A stretch of DNA of 64,000 bases from Campylorhamphus procurvoides. Its lineage: Eukaryota; Chordata; Aves; Passeriformes; Dendrocolaptidae. The notes beneath the pieces were generated by a model. That model ran no database searches. It saw only the letters and a program-made list of their open reading frames with translations, and had not been told where the DNA came from. Positions 32,700 to 44,500 of the stretch are shown here, piece after piece (the stretch's first letter is position 1; each line of letters opens with the position of its first letter). The stretch lies in the NCBI GenBank assembly GCA_013396655.1, contig WBMV01007373.1, forward strand, positions 24,583 to 88,582, in the 5' to 3' direction. Both the position numbers and the translations under genes were made by a program.

Positions 32700-33602
32700 C
32701 GGGACGGGATCCCTCAGTCCTGAGGGGGACGGGAGATGATCCGTCAGTCCTGAGGGAAAGGGTCAAGATCCCGTCAATTCTGAGGGAAAGGAACATGATC
32801 CCGTCATTCCTGAGGTAAAAGGAGGGGATCCCTCAGTCCTGAGGGAACGGGATATGATCCGTCAATCCTGAGGGAACGGGAGGGGAATCCCTCAGTCCTG
32901 AGGGAAAGGGAGGGGATCCCTCAATCCTGGGGGAACGGGAGATGATCCGTCAGTCCTAAGGGAAAGGGTCAAGATCTCTTCAATTCTGAGGGAACGGGAC
33001 ATGATCCTGTCATTCCTGAGGGAGCGGGAGAGAATCCCTCAATCCTGAGGGAGCGGGAGAGAATCCCTCAATCCTGAGGGAGCGGGAGAGAATCCCTCAA
33101 TCCTGAGGGAGCGGGAGAGAATCCCTCAATCCTGAGGGAGCGGGAGAGAATCCCTCAATCCTGAGGGAGCGGGAGAGAATCCCTCAATCCTGAGGGAGCG
33201 GGAGAGAATCCCTCAATCCTGAGGGAAAGGGACAAGATCCCGTTAATTCTGAGGGAACGGGACATGATCCTGTCATTCCTGAGGGAGCGGGAGAGAATCC
33301 CTCAATCCTGAGGTAAAGGGAGGGGATCTCTCAATCTTGGGGGAACGGGACATAATCCCTCAATCCTGAGGGAGCGGGAGGGGATCCCTCAGTCCTGAGG
33401 GGGACGGGAGATGATCCGTCAGTCCTGAGGGAAAGGGTCAAGATCCCGTCAATTCTGAGGGCAAGGAACATGATCCCGTCATTCCTGAGGTAAAAGGAGG
33501 GGATCCCTCAGTCCTGAGGGAACGGGATATGATCCGTCAATCCTGAGGGAACGGGAGGGGAATCCCTCAGTCCTGAGGGAAAGGGCGGGGCTCCCTCACT
33601 CC
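32700..33602. repeat. Minisatellite block A, 29-bp family
   Basis: Units of about 29-30 bp share a core built from CCCTCAATCC followed by TGAGGG. Between about 33030 and 33220 seven or so consecutive units repeat at exactly 29 bp. Units contain the dyad CCCTCA-N4-TGAGGG. A stretch of about 205 bp at 32706-32910 recurs at 33381-33585 with one mismatch that I saw. The block ends at the gap at 33603. Confidence 0.92.
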
Positions 33603-33603
33603 N
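33603..33603. other. Assembly gap (n) inside minisatellite
   Basis: A single n between the 29-bp family and the 60-bp array. True array length is unknown and probably larger. Confidence 0.9.
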
Positions 33604-34010
33604 AATTCTGAGGGAATGGGACATGAGTCTGTCAGTCCTGAGGGAAAGGGACAAGATCCCGTTAATTCTGAGGGAATGGGACATGAGTCTGTCAGTCCTG
33701 AGGGAAAGGGACAAGATCCCGTTAATTCTGAGGGAATGGGACATGAGTCTGTCAGTCCTGAGGGAAAGGGACAAGATCCCGTTAATTCTGAGGGAATGGG
33801 ACATGAGTCTGTCAGTCCTGAGGGAAAGGGACAAGATCCCGTTAATTCTGAGGGAATGGGACATGAGTCTGTCAGTCCTGAGGGAAAGGGACAAGATCCC
33901 GTTAATTCTGAGGGAATGGGACATGAGTCTGTCAGTCCTGAGGGAAAGGGACAAGATCCCGTTAATTCTGAGGGAATGGGACATGAGTCTGTCAGTCCTG
34001 AGGGAAAGGG
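33604..34010. repeat. Minisatellite block B, perfect 60-bp array
   Basis: The unit starting AATTCTGAGGGAATGGGACA begins at 33604, 33664, 33724, 33784, 33844, 33904 and 33964. That is six full identical copies and most of a seventh. Each 60-mer consists of two diverged 30-bp units of the block A family. Because 60 is divisible by 3, frames on both strands stay open with 20-residue periodicity; these are not genes. Confidence 0.95.
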
Positions 34011-34110
34011 CGGGGATCCCTCAATCCTTTGGGAACAGGAGGGGATCCCTCAATCCTGAGGGAGCGGGAGATGACCCCCTCAGCCCTGAGGGAAAGGGGG
34101 TCCATCCTGC
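34011..34110. repeat. Minisatellite block A-like tail
   Basis: Three or four diverged units with TGAGGG and ATCCCTCA cores return after the 60-bp array and fade into unique GC-rich sequence by about 34110. Confidence 0.8.
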
Positions 34111-34267
34111 CCGCCCAGACCCGGCCGTGCCCCCCGAGCCGCCCCGAGGGAGGTTCGGGAGCCGCCTCCGCTGAGGGACCCCCCGACGGCCGCACCGAGC
34201 GCTGCTTTTGGGTAAAACAACCCTTCCCCCGGGCTTGGGCACGGGAATTTGCTCAGGGAACAGGCGC

Positions 34268-34552
34268 AGGCCCTGGTACCCATCCTTGGTACCCATCCCT
34301 GGCATCTACCCCTGGTACCCATCCCTGGCATCCAGCTCTGGTATCCACCCCTGGTACCCGTCCCTGGTATCCATTCCTGGTATCCACCCCTGGCATCCAT
34401 CCCTGTTATCCACCCCTGGTACCCATCCTTGGCATCCACCTCTGGTATCCATGCCTGTTACCTGTCCCTGGTATCCATTCCTTGTATCCACCTCTGGCAC
34501 CCGTCCCTGGCATCCATCCCTGTTATCTACCCCTGGTACCCATCCCTGCTGT
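34268..34552. repeat. 13-bp minisatellite
   Basis: About 21 tandem units of 13 bp of the type GGTACCCATCCCT or GGCATCCACCCCT. Since 13 is not divisible by 3, all three + frames read through the same 39-bp periodic peptide pattern (TYPWYPS-like). That explains the overlapping long open frames here. Confidence 0.92.
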
Positions 34553-34599
34553 GTCCCCAGTCGGGCAGTGACACCCGGGAAGAGGACACTGTCCCTGTG

Positions 34600-37500
34600 C
34601 CCACCATCCCGCCAGGGTTGGAATCACCATGAGCACCGAGTGCTCTGATCATGGAGCACATAAAACCCCAAAAGTTGAGCTGTTGCTCTTCGGTGCTGGG
34701 GAACAAGAGCAGCAGCCCAGTCCATTCACCCTCAGCAGTGATTTTTCCTTCCTCTGGTTCTGCCGCTTTCCTAACAACTTTTTTCATTGTATTTTCTACA
34801 ACCAGGCTCCGTCTTCTCTTCCTGCTCAGTCTGACGCGTGAATTGCCTGGTCATGATGTAAAGCCACTCAGAGGACAAAGATGGTCATTATTCTTCCTTG
34901 GAGACACATCCTTCACCCCCCGGCTTTGACCTCCTGTCTGAAAGGTTGTCAGTTTAGGATTAACAGTAAGCAAGACTTGATTTTATGTTGGAAATTAACC
35001 TCAAGTTACTAATTGGTCTCCATTTCAAACAATTCTTTTGGTTTGGAATGAACCTGTGCTGTGGTGCCATCAGGTGACAGCTAAAAGGGAGCAGACACAC
35101 ATTTTAAATACCATAAGACTGACCTGGTAGGAGAAGTGCCTTTTAAAACAAACACTCAAGAAAAGATTAATGGCAGATTTCATTATTTCCCCAGCTATAA
35201 CCAAAAAGACAATTAAAACCAGCTGTGACCAATAAGAGCTAGTGGGGCAGAAGAGAGATGCAGGTGGAAAGACGAGAGTGTGCCTTTTCAGTGCTGGATT
35301 GAAAATGTTCTATATATAACATGAGGAATGGGGAGGGTCGGGAGGATTGGCTTTCAACATAAGTTAGAAATCAGAGGAGGTTGGACCTTGTTTTTTCCCA
35401 CTCTTCCTTCTCTCCAGGAAGGAAAGTATCCATGAGTCATAGAGAAGCCAAAAGGCAGCACACAGAGTCTAATTCACGTTGATTCTAAAAGGTGAACTTG
35501 TGTTGTCCCAGCACTGATGCTCAAAGAGCCCTTTGCCTCTGTTACGTTTTGGACTCAGTTTAAATGCCAATCTCAAACCATCTGTGGTCCTTAAAGATTT
35601 TCAGCTGTTTTCATGAGTCTGAAGGGGTTAATCTGACAGGTCTCATCCAGTCCCAGCTGTGTATGTGCTATTTAATTTCTTGCTAGGGTTGCGTTTGGGT
35701 TCATCATTTTGGGTTTCTGATCCAAGGGACCTCATTTTCCTTCAGAAGATTCCTCCCAGGGCTTGCTGGGCTGAACTCTGATATGGAAATCAAGCCGGGT
35801 AGGTTGCTCCATGTAGTTGCAATTGTGAGAGCTGGGAATTTTTGTAAAAGCCCTTTGGGGCTACTTTGGGTGAAAAAAAGGACCTGTGAACAAACTGTGT
35901 AGATTTGTTCCAGGGAGCTTAGCTAACAGATGTTGGCTGGATCCCTACTTTGAGGGGTTTTTAGTGCATATTCATGAGCTGACCTTTTTAGCCACTTCCA
36001 ATGCAGGAAGGATGTATATCTACGTTTTCTTTGCAGTATGTGGAATATAAAAGGTTGCTTGCATGGCTGAATGTGAAAATGGATTGGGTTTTTTTATCTC
36101 AAGCTCTTTCTGTCTCATTTTCTTCTGAAGCCCTTCCATGTTCTGTCTTCATCTGCTCTGGGGTGGCCCACAGCTCCCCAGTTTCTCTAGCAATTACTGT
36201 TTTCCAAGGTAAAGTCACCAGGGTATGCAGTGGGGAGAAATGGCATTCTAAATTAAGAGACTCTCACAGACTTGCAAGATGATAATTTGTCTGTAACAAA
36301 ACTCCTCATTAGAATACTGTTAATTTCCTTTCTGTGACAATTATAGCACAGCACTAGCTCATATGTGCAATGTGCAGAGATATTTCTCTAAAAGAAAAAA
36401 ACAAACCTATCATTACCACTAGTGAAAACCATTCCTCAGAGGAGAAAAATGAACTTGTGATTTTGCAGCAGTTTTCCAGTTTAGTGGGAGTTGGGTGTTA
36501 AGGTGAGGTTTTGGGGGTTATGCCTGTTGTTTGGTTGCATTCATGTTAGACTCCACGGTTGGCATTTTCCCACCAGCACCTGGAATCAGAGATGATACAG
36601 TCCCCAACTGTGTGGAACCTGTTACCCCTGAAATTCAGCTCATTTATTCTCTCTTTACTTTAAAAACTCACTTCCCTCCTCCCTACAGACATCTTTAAAT
36701 GATTGCTGTTTCTCTCTGTTGACATAGCATATTTTTGCTTATCCATCTGTTTTGAAGTTTTGATGAGGTTTAGTTTTTCAGTCAAAAGGAGATTGTTTTC
36801 ATAATAGCTGTTTAGTGCCTGGAATATTTTGGCAGGGGTGGTGGTGTATGAGTGTAGTGGGTTAGTGCTACTCAGAAGTGCTGGAATTGGTATCCTGTTC
36901 TTACGCTATGGGAGAGCAGGCTGGACAGGCTCCAGAGCAGTGAGAAGTGGATGCTGTGCTCAAGGAACCTCCTTTAAACCTGCTCTGTTTCACTGATGAT
37001 GACAATGGTGGTCCTTAAGGGGGCAGAAACCCTCCTGTTCATCAGTTGCACTGGAGACCCCAGAAGAGCTTTTATTTTGTTGCCATTTTCCCACTTGAAT
37101 TCTGAGGTAGAAAAGTTCTGCTCTTCAGGTCCAAAGGTTTTACTTCACTGCTGTATGCTCTGCTGCTGCAGGATGGAAAATTCTATTCCTTTTCCAGAGG
37201 TATTCTAGATGGATTTCCTTTAAAAAAAATTGTTGTTGTTTGGTTTTGAAACAAATTTGTAGAGAGAATATGGACTTCTAGTTTGGTTCTGTCCATGTGC
37301 ATCTGATCTGGTTTCGGACCTTTGCACCAGGAAAACATGGCCTGTGGTGCTGGACCCTCTCCCTGTTCTGCCTCCCGGCTCTGTCTGGCTTTGGCTGTCG
37401 GTGCAGCAGAAAACAGAGGCACTGGCACCGTGTGGCTCAGCCTGGCTCTGCTTGCCCTTCCCCCTTGCCAACCTGCTATTTCTGTACTTGATTGGAAGAA

Positions 37501-37600
37501 GCTAAAACTGCTGGATTTTTGCCCGCAGTCAAGGCATTCCTCAAGTTCCTAATCCGGGCTCCAGATGGTTAACTTACCCATCCTGACCCAGAGGAACAAG
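34600..37600. other. RHOT1-RHBDL3 intergenic stretch
   Basis: About 3 kb of unique sequence without exon-like, RNA-like or mobile-element signals that I can support. Confidence 0.5.
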
Positions 37601-37639
37601 CCCCTGTGGTAAAAGACGTAAACCCCCACACCAGCCGGT

Positions 37640-38093
37640 CACGGTGGGACTCTCCGGGACGGAGAAGTTCCCCGCAGAGGCACCAGAGACACCAGGGCAG
37701 GACCGCGCTGGGACCGGCCCCGGGGCTGGGCACGGGGGATGCTCGGCGGGTCCGCCGGGGCCGCATCCTGCGCCGTGCCGCAGCTCCCGGCTCTGCCTGC
37801 CCGAGCCCCCGGGGCTCCCCCGCGCCGGGAAGGGCGGACCCCGGCCCCGGGCGATGTCTCGGGGGTGGGACGGGGAGGGGTCAGTGCCCCGGCCGGAGCG
37901 CGGCCGCAGGGATGCTGCCCGCGCTAATTGGATGTGCCCTGGATGGAGGATTTCCTCCCCTCCCGGCTGCGGGAGGCATGAAGGCAGGCTCGGCTGCTGC
38001 GCTTGAAAGTTTGCCAAGCAGCAGCTAGGTTTAATTTCTTTAAGGATCTGGGGAGAAGGGGGGGCGGGCGCTGGAGGGGGACCGTCTCCAAGC
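37640..38093 (+). promoter_or_regulatory. CpG-rich promoter and 5' UTR of RHBDL3
   Basis: GC content and CpG density rise sharply from about 37640 and stay high through exon 1 to about 38760, the profile of a CpG island promoter. A GC-box-like GGGGCGGGCG lies at 38061-38070, 24 bp before the ATG. No clear TATA box is seen. The transcription start cannot be fixed by eye. Confidence 0.7.
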
Positions 38094-38213
38094 ATGGGAG
38101 ACAGGCTGCCGGAGCCTCACGCCAGCTCTTCCCCTGCCGTGGCTGCCAGCTCGGAGGCGGAAGAAATCGAGGTGCTGGACTCCGAGGATGTCCTACCTAT
38201 GGCCGCGGAGGAT
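38094..38213 (+). CDS. RHBDL3: RHBDL3 exon 1
   Basis: ATG 38094 opens 40 codons ending MAAED before a GTAAGT donor, phase 0. Acidic and serine-rich, no signal peptide, consistent with the cytosolic N-terminus of RHBDL proteins. It lies inside the CpG island. Confidence 0.85.
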
Positions 38214-41200
38214 GTAAGTTTCCCCGGCTCGGTGTCTTCCCCGCTCTCCCCCGGGCAGGGTTAATCGGCTCAGGCTATTCATAGCCGCAGCCCGGGATGG
38301 GGCAGGAGCGGGGCCGGTGACCCCGCGGGGACAGGGAAAGCCGCGGGGCTGGCTCCGTCCCCGGGGCCGCATCTCCCTGCCCTCTCTGCCCTCCCTGCCC
38401 GGGGCCCGGACAGCCCCGGACCCGCGGGGATGCTGCGGCTCGACGGGCACGGGCTGCCCACGGAGCCCACTCTGGAGCGGGGAGAGGGGCTTCCAGGGCA
38501 CCGAGAGCTTCTCCACAGTCGCAGCCACCCGCAGGGTGATAGAAGTGAAACGCGCCCGCCCTGGGGAGCCGCTCCCTCTTCCACCCCCGACCAACAAACA
38601 GCCGAGGAAGTTTTTTCCCCGGCTCGGTAGGGCTGATGGCTTCTCTCCACCCTCCGAGCTCTGGTTGCACCTGCGGGTGGGATAACTTGGCGCCGGGTCT
38701 CTGGCTCTGCGCACCCAGCCCAGAAGGACACCGAGTGGTCCTGCGCGCACCGGATCTGTCCCTACCGGGCTGAGCGGCACAGACTGCAGAGCTGAGGCGA
38801 TTGTTCTGCGTCTGCCGGTCCCGGAGACAGGAGCTCCCTGTGCACCTGTCCGGGAGGGAGTGAACGGGAGGGATCCTGCATTCCTGGTGCATCCCAGGAC
38901 TCCTCAGCTCTCCTTCCCGGCAAACTCGGTTGGGATGAGGACTGCAAAGTGTCTGCTCAGTCTGCAGCGGTAAGCGCAGGGTCTGTCCCTGCCGATGAGC
39001 CATGAAGCAGAGACACTGAATGTCTTTCTGAAGCGGGCTCTGGCTCGGGTCTTGCACCGGTACGAGGGGGACCCTTGGGAGCTGAGCCTCCAGCAATGAC
39101 GCATCCCCTTTGCCCTCTACTTTTTGACGCTGCTGAGGAATCCGCCCGGGGATGTTCAGGGACAGAGCCGGCTCCTCATGCCCCAGCCCTCTGAGTCACC
39201 TAGAATTCGGTTGCTGTTGGATTTTCCTCCCAGAGGGTAGCGGAGGAAATGCAGTTGCTTGGTAGAGCTGCATTCCCCAGGCTGTATTCCTGAGCACTGT
39301 GCAGTCAGGAGGGAGCGTGTGATGCAGTTTGACCTCTGCTACAACACTGCCAGAGAGTCCTAGGAGAAGATGCCTGATCCAGGGGTATGTGTAACTTTGA
39401 CTTGAAAAGGGTGGTTTTCCAGGAGCTTTCACACTCCCGGTTTCCAAATCCAAATCTGCTTATGTCAGACTGTGACCTTTTCTTCTCTGACAAATTTTGT
39501 GCTTGTCTGGATGGTCCTATTGTGATACACATGGGCCCCTTGGAGTTGCTCCAGCCTCTACACAAATGCAGCCATTAGCAATTCAATCCTGCCAGGGACC
39601 CAGGAGATGCTAAAGTGCTGAGTGCCTGGCAGGATTGGGCTCCTGGGACAGGAGCTTTCCCTGGTGAAGTCTAGATTGTCATCCCAGTTCTGCTGGTGAT
39701 TTGCTGCTGGACCTTGAGGTAGGACAGCTCGGGTCAGACCCAGTCTTGCTGTTACTCGTGTGGGGATCTGCATTGTTATCTGACTCTGGTACCTTGTTTT
39801 CTGTAATCAACAAAACAGAGCTAGAGCCTGCAGTTGCATTCCTTACAGGAAGCTGCTGAGACCTGGCAGTAGATGATGTGACAGAAGCCTGAGGTATCAT
39901 ATATCATCTGCAAGTCAGAAGAGCAGGAAGTGGTGTAAATGCCCTCCTTCTCCTGGGCCAAGATTTCCTGCTGAAACAAGCAGGCTACAGAGCATCATCT
40001 CAGAACATTCCAGCTGCTCTGTGCTATGCTGTGCCCCCCTGAGACCTCACTGGGGGTTGGTTTTCAGTTGTTATTAATCTGAAAGCTTGATGGAAGCTCT
40101 CTGGCTTGGCCAGCAGGAACTGACACAAGGTCAGTTCTCTATGTGTTATTAAGCACAAAAATATTACGTAGTGGAGATTTGGCTGTCACAGGCTTGACAG
40201 TGTGTAACAGCTTGGCTGTGATGTCATTGCAGTTCTCAAAGCAGCATTCTACAAAGCCAGGATCCAGGCAGTCCTAAAATGTTCTGGTTAAAGTGCTGGG
40301 CTGATTTATGATGATAAATGGGAGTTTATAAATGGAGAGTGACATGGGGAGGAGGGGAGCCAACAACTTAACTAATGAAAAGGAATTTGGTGGCCTGGTA
40401 TCCCACTGTCACTCCAGTCAGTTCTGCTTTAGATCTGCCTACTATGTCAAAGGAAATGTTCTTCTAGGACTAGATAAGACTCTCATCAGAGTTCTGCTTT
40501 GCCTATAGCACAGTGAAGATATTTGCTGAGTCTGATGTTTGTCGTTTTACTCAATTTGCTTTTCTGGGGAGCTGAACGAGGCTGAACATGTTTTGCTGAA
40601 CAGCACTTGGGACAGAAGAGCTGGAAATGTGCACGGTATTTTCTGGAGGTCCCAAGCCAATGGTTGCCCCATGGAAGTTGCTGTGTTCTCAACTGGTGCC
40701 TAATCCAGGAGAGATGAGAGAGAGCCTTACACAATTCATTAGGAATTTCCCCTGTTCCATGGGACACTGAGGCAGCAAGTCTGGTTTGGGGAGGTGACCT
40801 GACATCAGTCTTTCTACAAAACAGAAATCAGAGTCAGTTGCCAGCTTGTTTTTTCTGTTCCCAAGTGACAAGGGCTTGTGGAGTGTTCACATGTTTGTGA
40901 GTGTTGAAGTGGAGCTTCCTCCTATACAGCATTTTTAAGGCAGACGTGCTAGAACAAAAGGTGCTGAGTAAATCCTTATAAAGGGCTCTCCCCAGCCTTC
41001 TACCCTCCCACCTTGCACAAGAGGAATTACCTGTTTTTCAAATGTGGACCTGTGAGGTTCAGAAAACTGATGGGTTGTTAAAGCCCCTGCAGCAAATCCC
41101 TGCCAGAGTCAGGAGCAGGCAGCAGAGAGGGCTCTGACTACCCAGCCAGGCAACCGAGGGGTCAGCATTGGGCCACAGGATCTCAGAAAGTGATCTGAAA

Positions 41201-41596
41201 AACCATTGCTAATTCCTCCCTCCCCTCAATATACATCAAGCTTTCTTGATCCGTGTGAGTTAAAAAGTCCTTTATTCCTTGCTTGCCTGCGAGTAGACAA
41301 AGCGGGAGAAAACAGAATTAACACATGAATGTTCTGAGTTCATCCTAATTTGGATTTGTAAATGAAAACTGTCCTCCCTGTGTTTGGTAGATTCCCCCTG
41401 CCTCCTCCCCCGGAAGGGTAGGTGATTCTGGGATGAAGAAGGATGTTGGAAATGGCATTAAATCATTTGGTTATTCTCTGTTAGAATGTACTTCTACAGT
41501 TTACTGCATGTGAATGCTGTTGCTCTTATATCTTCTTTTTCTTCTTTTTCCTCCTTATGCATAACCTCTCAGCACTGGAAAGCCCTATTTGATCAG
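38094..41596 (+). CDS. RHBDL3: RHBDL3 rhomboid-like protein 3, 5' end only
   Basis: Two exons (38094-38213 and 41573-41596) encode MGDRLPEPHASSSPAVAASS, then EAEEIEVLDSEDVLPMAAED and HWKALFDQ. I recall human RHBDL3 beginning MGEHPSPGPAVAACAEAERI, with HWKVLFDQ after an acidic stretch. The shared PAVAA, acidic run, ED/HWK exon border and tiny second exon identify the gene. Only the cytosolic N-terminus is here. The EF-hand-like part and the seven-membrane-span rhomboid domain must lie beyond 64000. RHBDL3 is a mainly neural rhomboid-family protein with poorly defined substrates. Position after RHOT1 on the same strand agrees with vertebrate synteny. Confidence 0.85.
38214..41572 (+). other. 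RHBDL3 intron 1
   Basis: The first 550 bp continue the CpG island; the rest is unremarkable unique sequence. It ends in a long pyrimidine tract and CTCTCAG acceptor. No further exon seen. Confidence 0.6.
41573..41596 (+). CDS. RHBDL3: RHBDL3 exon 2 (24-nt microexon)
   Basis: Only eight codons, HWKALFDQ, phase 0 on both sides, flanked by a strong T/C-rich acceptor and GTATGT donor. The sequence corresponds to HWKVLFDQ in human RHBDL3 as I recall it, the start of the EF-hand-like helix. Too short for ORF-based detection. Confidence 0.85.
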
Positions 41597-44500
41597 GTAT
41601 GTGAACATCTGATATATTATCTCTGTCTTGTGAGCAAAGACTCTAACCTCCAGTTAATTTCCTCTGTACTAGCTTTTCCCTGCATTTGAAACACAGCCTA
41701 GGAGCAATGTGCTCCCTGCTCCCACTTCCCAGGATGCTGGTGTGCTAGTGATAGCTACCACGACTGCTTTGGGCCTTTCAGTCCCTCTTCAGAGTGGCCA
41801 GGGACAGGAGTGAGCCCATCCCTGATGGCACAGGGGCTGCAGGTGCTCTGCTTGCTGCCAGTTGTGCCATCCTTGCCTGTGGATTAAAGGATGTTCTAGC
41901 CTTTCAGGCAGGCAGACTGGAACCTGTAAAACCAGCACTCTGTTCTTTGAAATGGCTTCTGTGGGGTTCCATCCTCTGGGGAGCACCTGCTGCTTTAAAC
42001 TTGCACAGAATTAGCAAAGGATCTGCTCCTGTACCAAGGACTGTGGTTGTGTCATGTTAAATGCCTTGGGTCAGGTCTGCAGCTGGCTGAAATCAGCACA
42101 GTTCTGGAGAGCTCTGAGCTAGAGCTGCAGAGATTTGGGGCTGTGGGTTCTAGTTTGTAAATGATGCTTTCAGCTGCTTTAGCTGACACGCTTGCTTTGT
42201 GGCATTCCTCCCATCTGCCAGGCTGAAATGTGAAGCAGCCACAAACTGGTGGATTTTTCCAGGGTTGACTTGCTTCTAAACTGCAGCACTCTCTTGATGT
42301 CATAAACTTTTGTGCGGGTGTGTGTGTGTGTAAATGTCACCTTCTGCAAGGCAGCTTGCTCTGCTGCTGGCAGTAAAGTTGGGATGGGATTTCGTCCCTG
42401 CTTTATGAGGTGATAATCTTGCCTCTGTGTCTGGCTGAACTGCAAAGCCAAAAGCTGTGGTGCAGTGTGTGAAAGGATGTCCTTAGTACCCTGGGGATCC
42501 CGTTACCATCCAGCTATGAAGTGGGCTGCCTGTTCTGATGAGAGCTCGTTTATGCCCAGTTAGCTGTGACCACCTGCTCTTCCAGGTGTCCAAACTGCAG
42601 CTCCTTTGCTGTGCCACAGCTGGCAGGTGGCAACTGGCTGACTCTAATGGTCACACCTAAACTCTGTGATGTGTTTGAATTTGCTGGGGCTCACAGGATT
42701 TGCTGCCACTGAAAAGGTGGATGCACAATAAATTGCTTGTGGTCTGGGCTGGATGTTTGCTCCAGCCACTGTGAATCCTCCTGTCTCCAGCACTGGCCTT
42801 AATTTGGAGGCTGATTCTACAAGCATCCTTTGAAGCCATTGAGCCCTTGTGGGATGGGGCTGTTGGCTGGTAGCTACCTCGGGCTCAAAGAGAGGAATCT
42901 GTAATTTCCCACTGGACTTGCTTGAATAGTAGATGGGGGTTTCCCTTCTTTTTTTTTTTCTTTCTAAGGGGAGGGAGAGTTTCACTGTTGGGTTTACAGA
43001 ACATTAGCCCAGTAACAATGGAACTGGCTGTAAAGGCAGACCTTCAGTAATTAGCTATGTTTCAATTAGGGCTGCAGCTGAATTTTAAACCTTGTCTGTA
43101 AGGCTTTATTATCAAAGAGAATGCAACCTGTGACAACTTGCCGTAGGTCCTGAATAAATCAATGATGTCCTCGTTGCCCGTGGGCAAAGCTGACGTCTTC
43201 CCTGAACATTGGATCAGCAAAGCAATGCAGTTAGTCCTGCAAGATGCTGTTTGTCATGGAACAAGGTTGCTATTCCAGCAGCAATGTGAGAGGAGGAGAG
43301 GGGAGCATTTTGTTTAGTTTGATGGGCATCCATGTGAAAGATGAGGACAGTCTTAACTAGAGAAAGCCTGTGTGTTGGAACTGGGAACAGTTGCAGCTCC
43401 CCCTGGGAGGGAGGACCTGAACTCGGAGTGGGAATGGGTGGCCAAAGGTGCATGTCCCTTTGTGACTCATGGGCTGGGACTGGGGTTTGATAGCCACCCT
43501 CTCAGCTGACACACGTGGGGTCTGCTCATCACCTCCCAGGAGAGCAGCACAGCAAGGGGAGGCTCTGGGGAAAGTGTCACAGCAGTTGGGAATTCACAGC
43601 CTGGGAGTCTGCAAGAGCCTGTTGCTGTCATAGTCCATCACCCCAGAAAGCAGTGTCAGGGAGGGGTCAGCACACCCTCCCCAGGCTGTGAGTGGGGGAA
43701 GAAATTATTATTAATGCTTTCTTTTCTTTGTTTTTCTGTGGGGAGATATTTTAAAAACTTTTATTTAAGTTTAATGACCAAAAAAGTGGCAGGTTTCTAT
43801 TCAGACATATAAAATTTAAGGGTTTGGTATTTTAATGACCACCCCTCCCAAATATCTTAATTAAAAATTCAAAACTTTTTGATGGAAATTGCTGCTCAGC
43901 TATAAAGCAGTACTTTTCCTTGGTTATTTTGGAGGAGAAGAGTCACTGACCATGCTTTCTGGAAGGATTTTATATTTGTTTTGATCCAGCTCTAATCTGT
44001 CATACTGGAAACTGTCAGTGGCTTGAGCCCAGATCTTCAGCCACTTGCAGATTGATTCTTTTTAAGAAGCGAAAAGGATTAAATTTGACAGAAAGTCAGA
44101 CCCAAAACTGCTTCCTATGCTTTGAGGTTCAAAGAAGCCCCTCCTAGGGCAAAATCCTGACTACACTGAAGGGAGTACCAAAATTCCTCCTGCATTTAGT
44201 GGGGTCAGCACTTCACCCAAGAGTCTGGGAGCAGCAGACTCTCAGCCTTTCAGTGCTGCAGCCAGACAGTCACAGTTCAGCTGCTGCTTCATACTGTGCT
44301 TGCAAGATGTGCTTTTTATTAGGAGGCCGTGGCCCTCGGGCAGCTCTAACTCACTTTTATATGGGAACTTTTATAGGGATTCATACATTTATTTATTGTG
44401 CTCATAAACACCCTCCACCCCCACACACACATCTGCTGCCTTCTGCAGAGCCTGCACCAGCTCTGTGCTGGCTCCCTTGGAATCCGAGCTCTGAGCACAG

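Noticed and set aside
33508..34174. Open frames of 147-183 codons with 20-residue repeats on both strands
   Set aside because: The 60-bp period is divisible by three and the unit lacks stops, so all are by-products of the tandem array.
38275..39096. 273-codon minus-strand open frame in the CpG island
   Set aside because: Stop-poor GC-rich sequence over RHBDL3 exon 1/intron 1 yields long frames on both strands; no domain seen.
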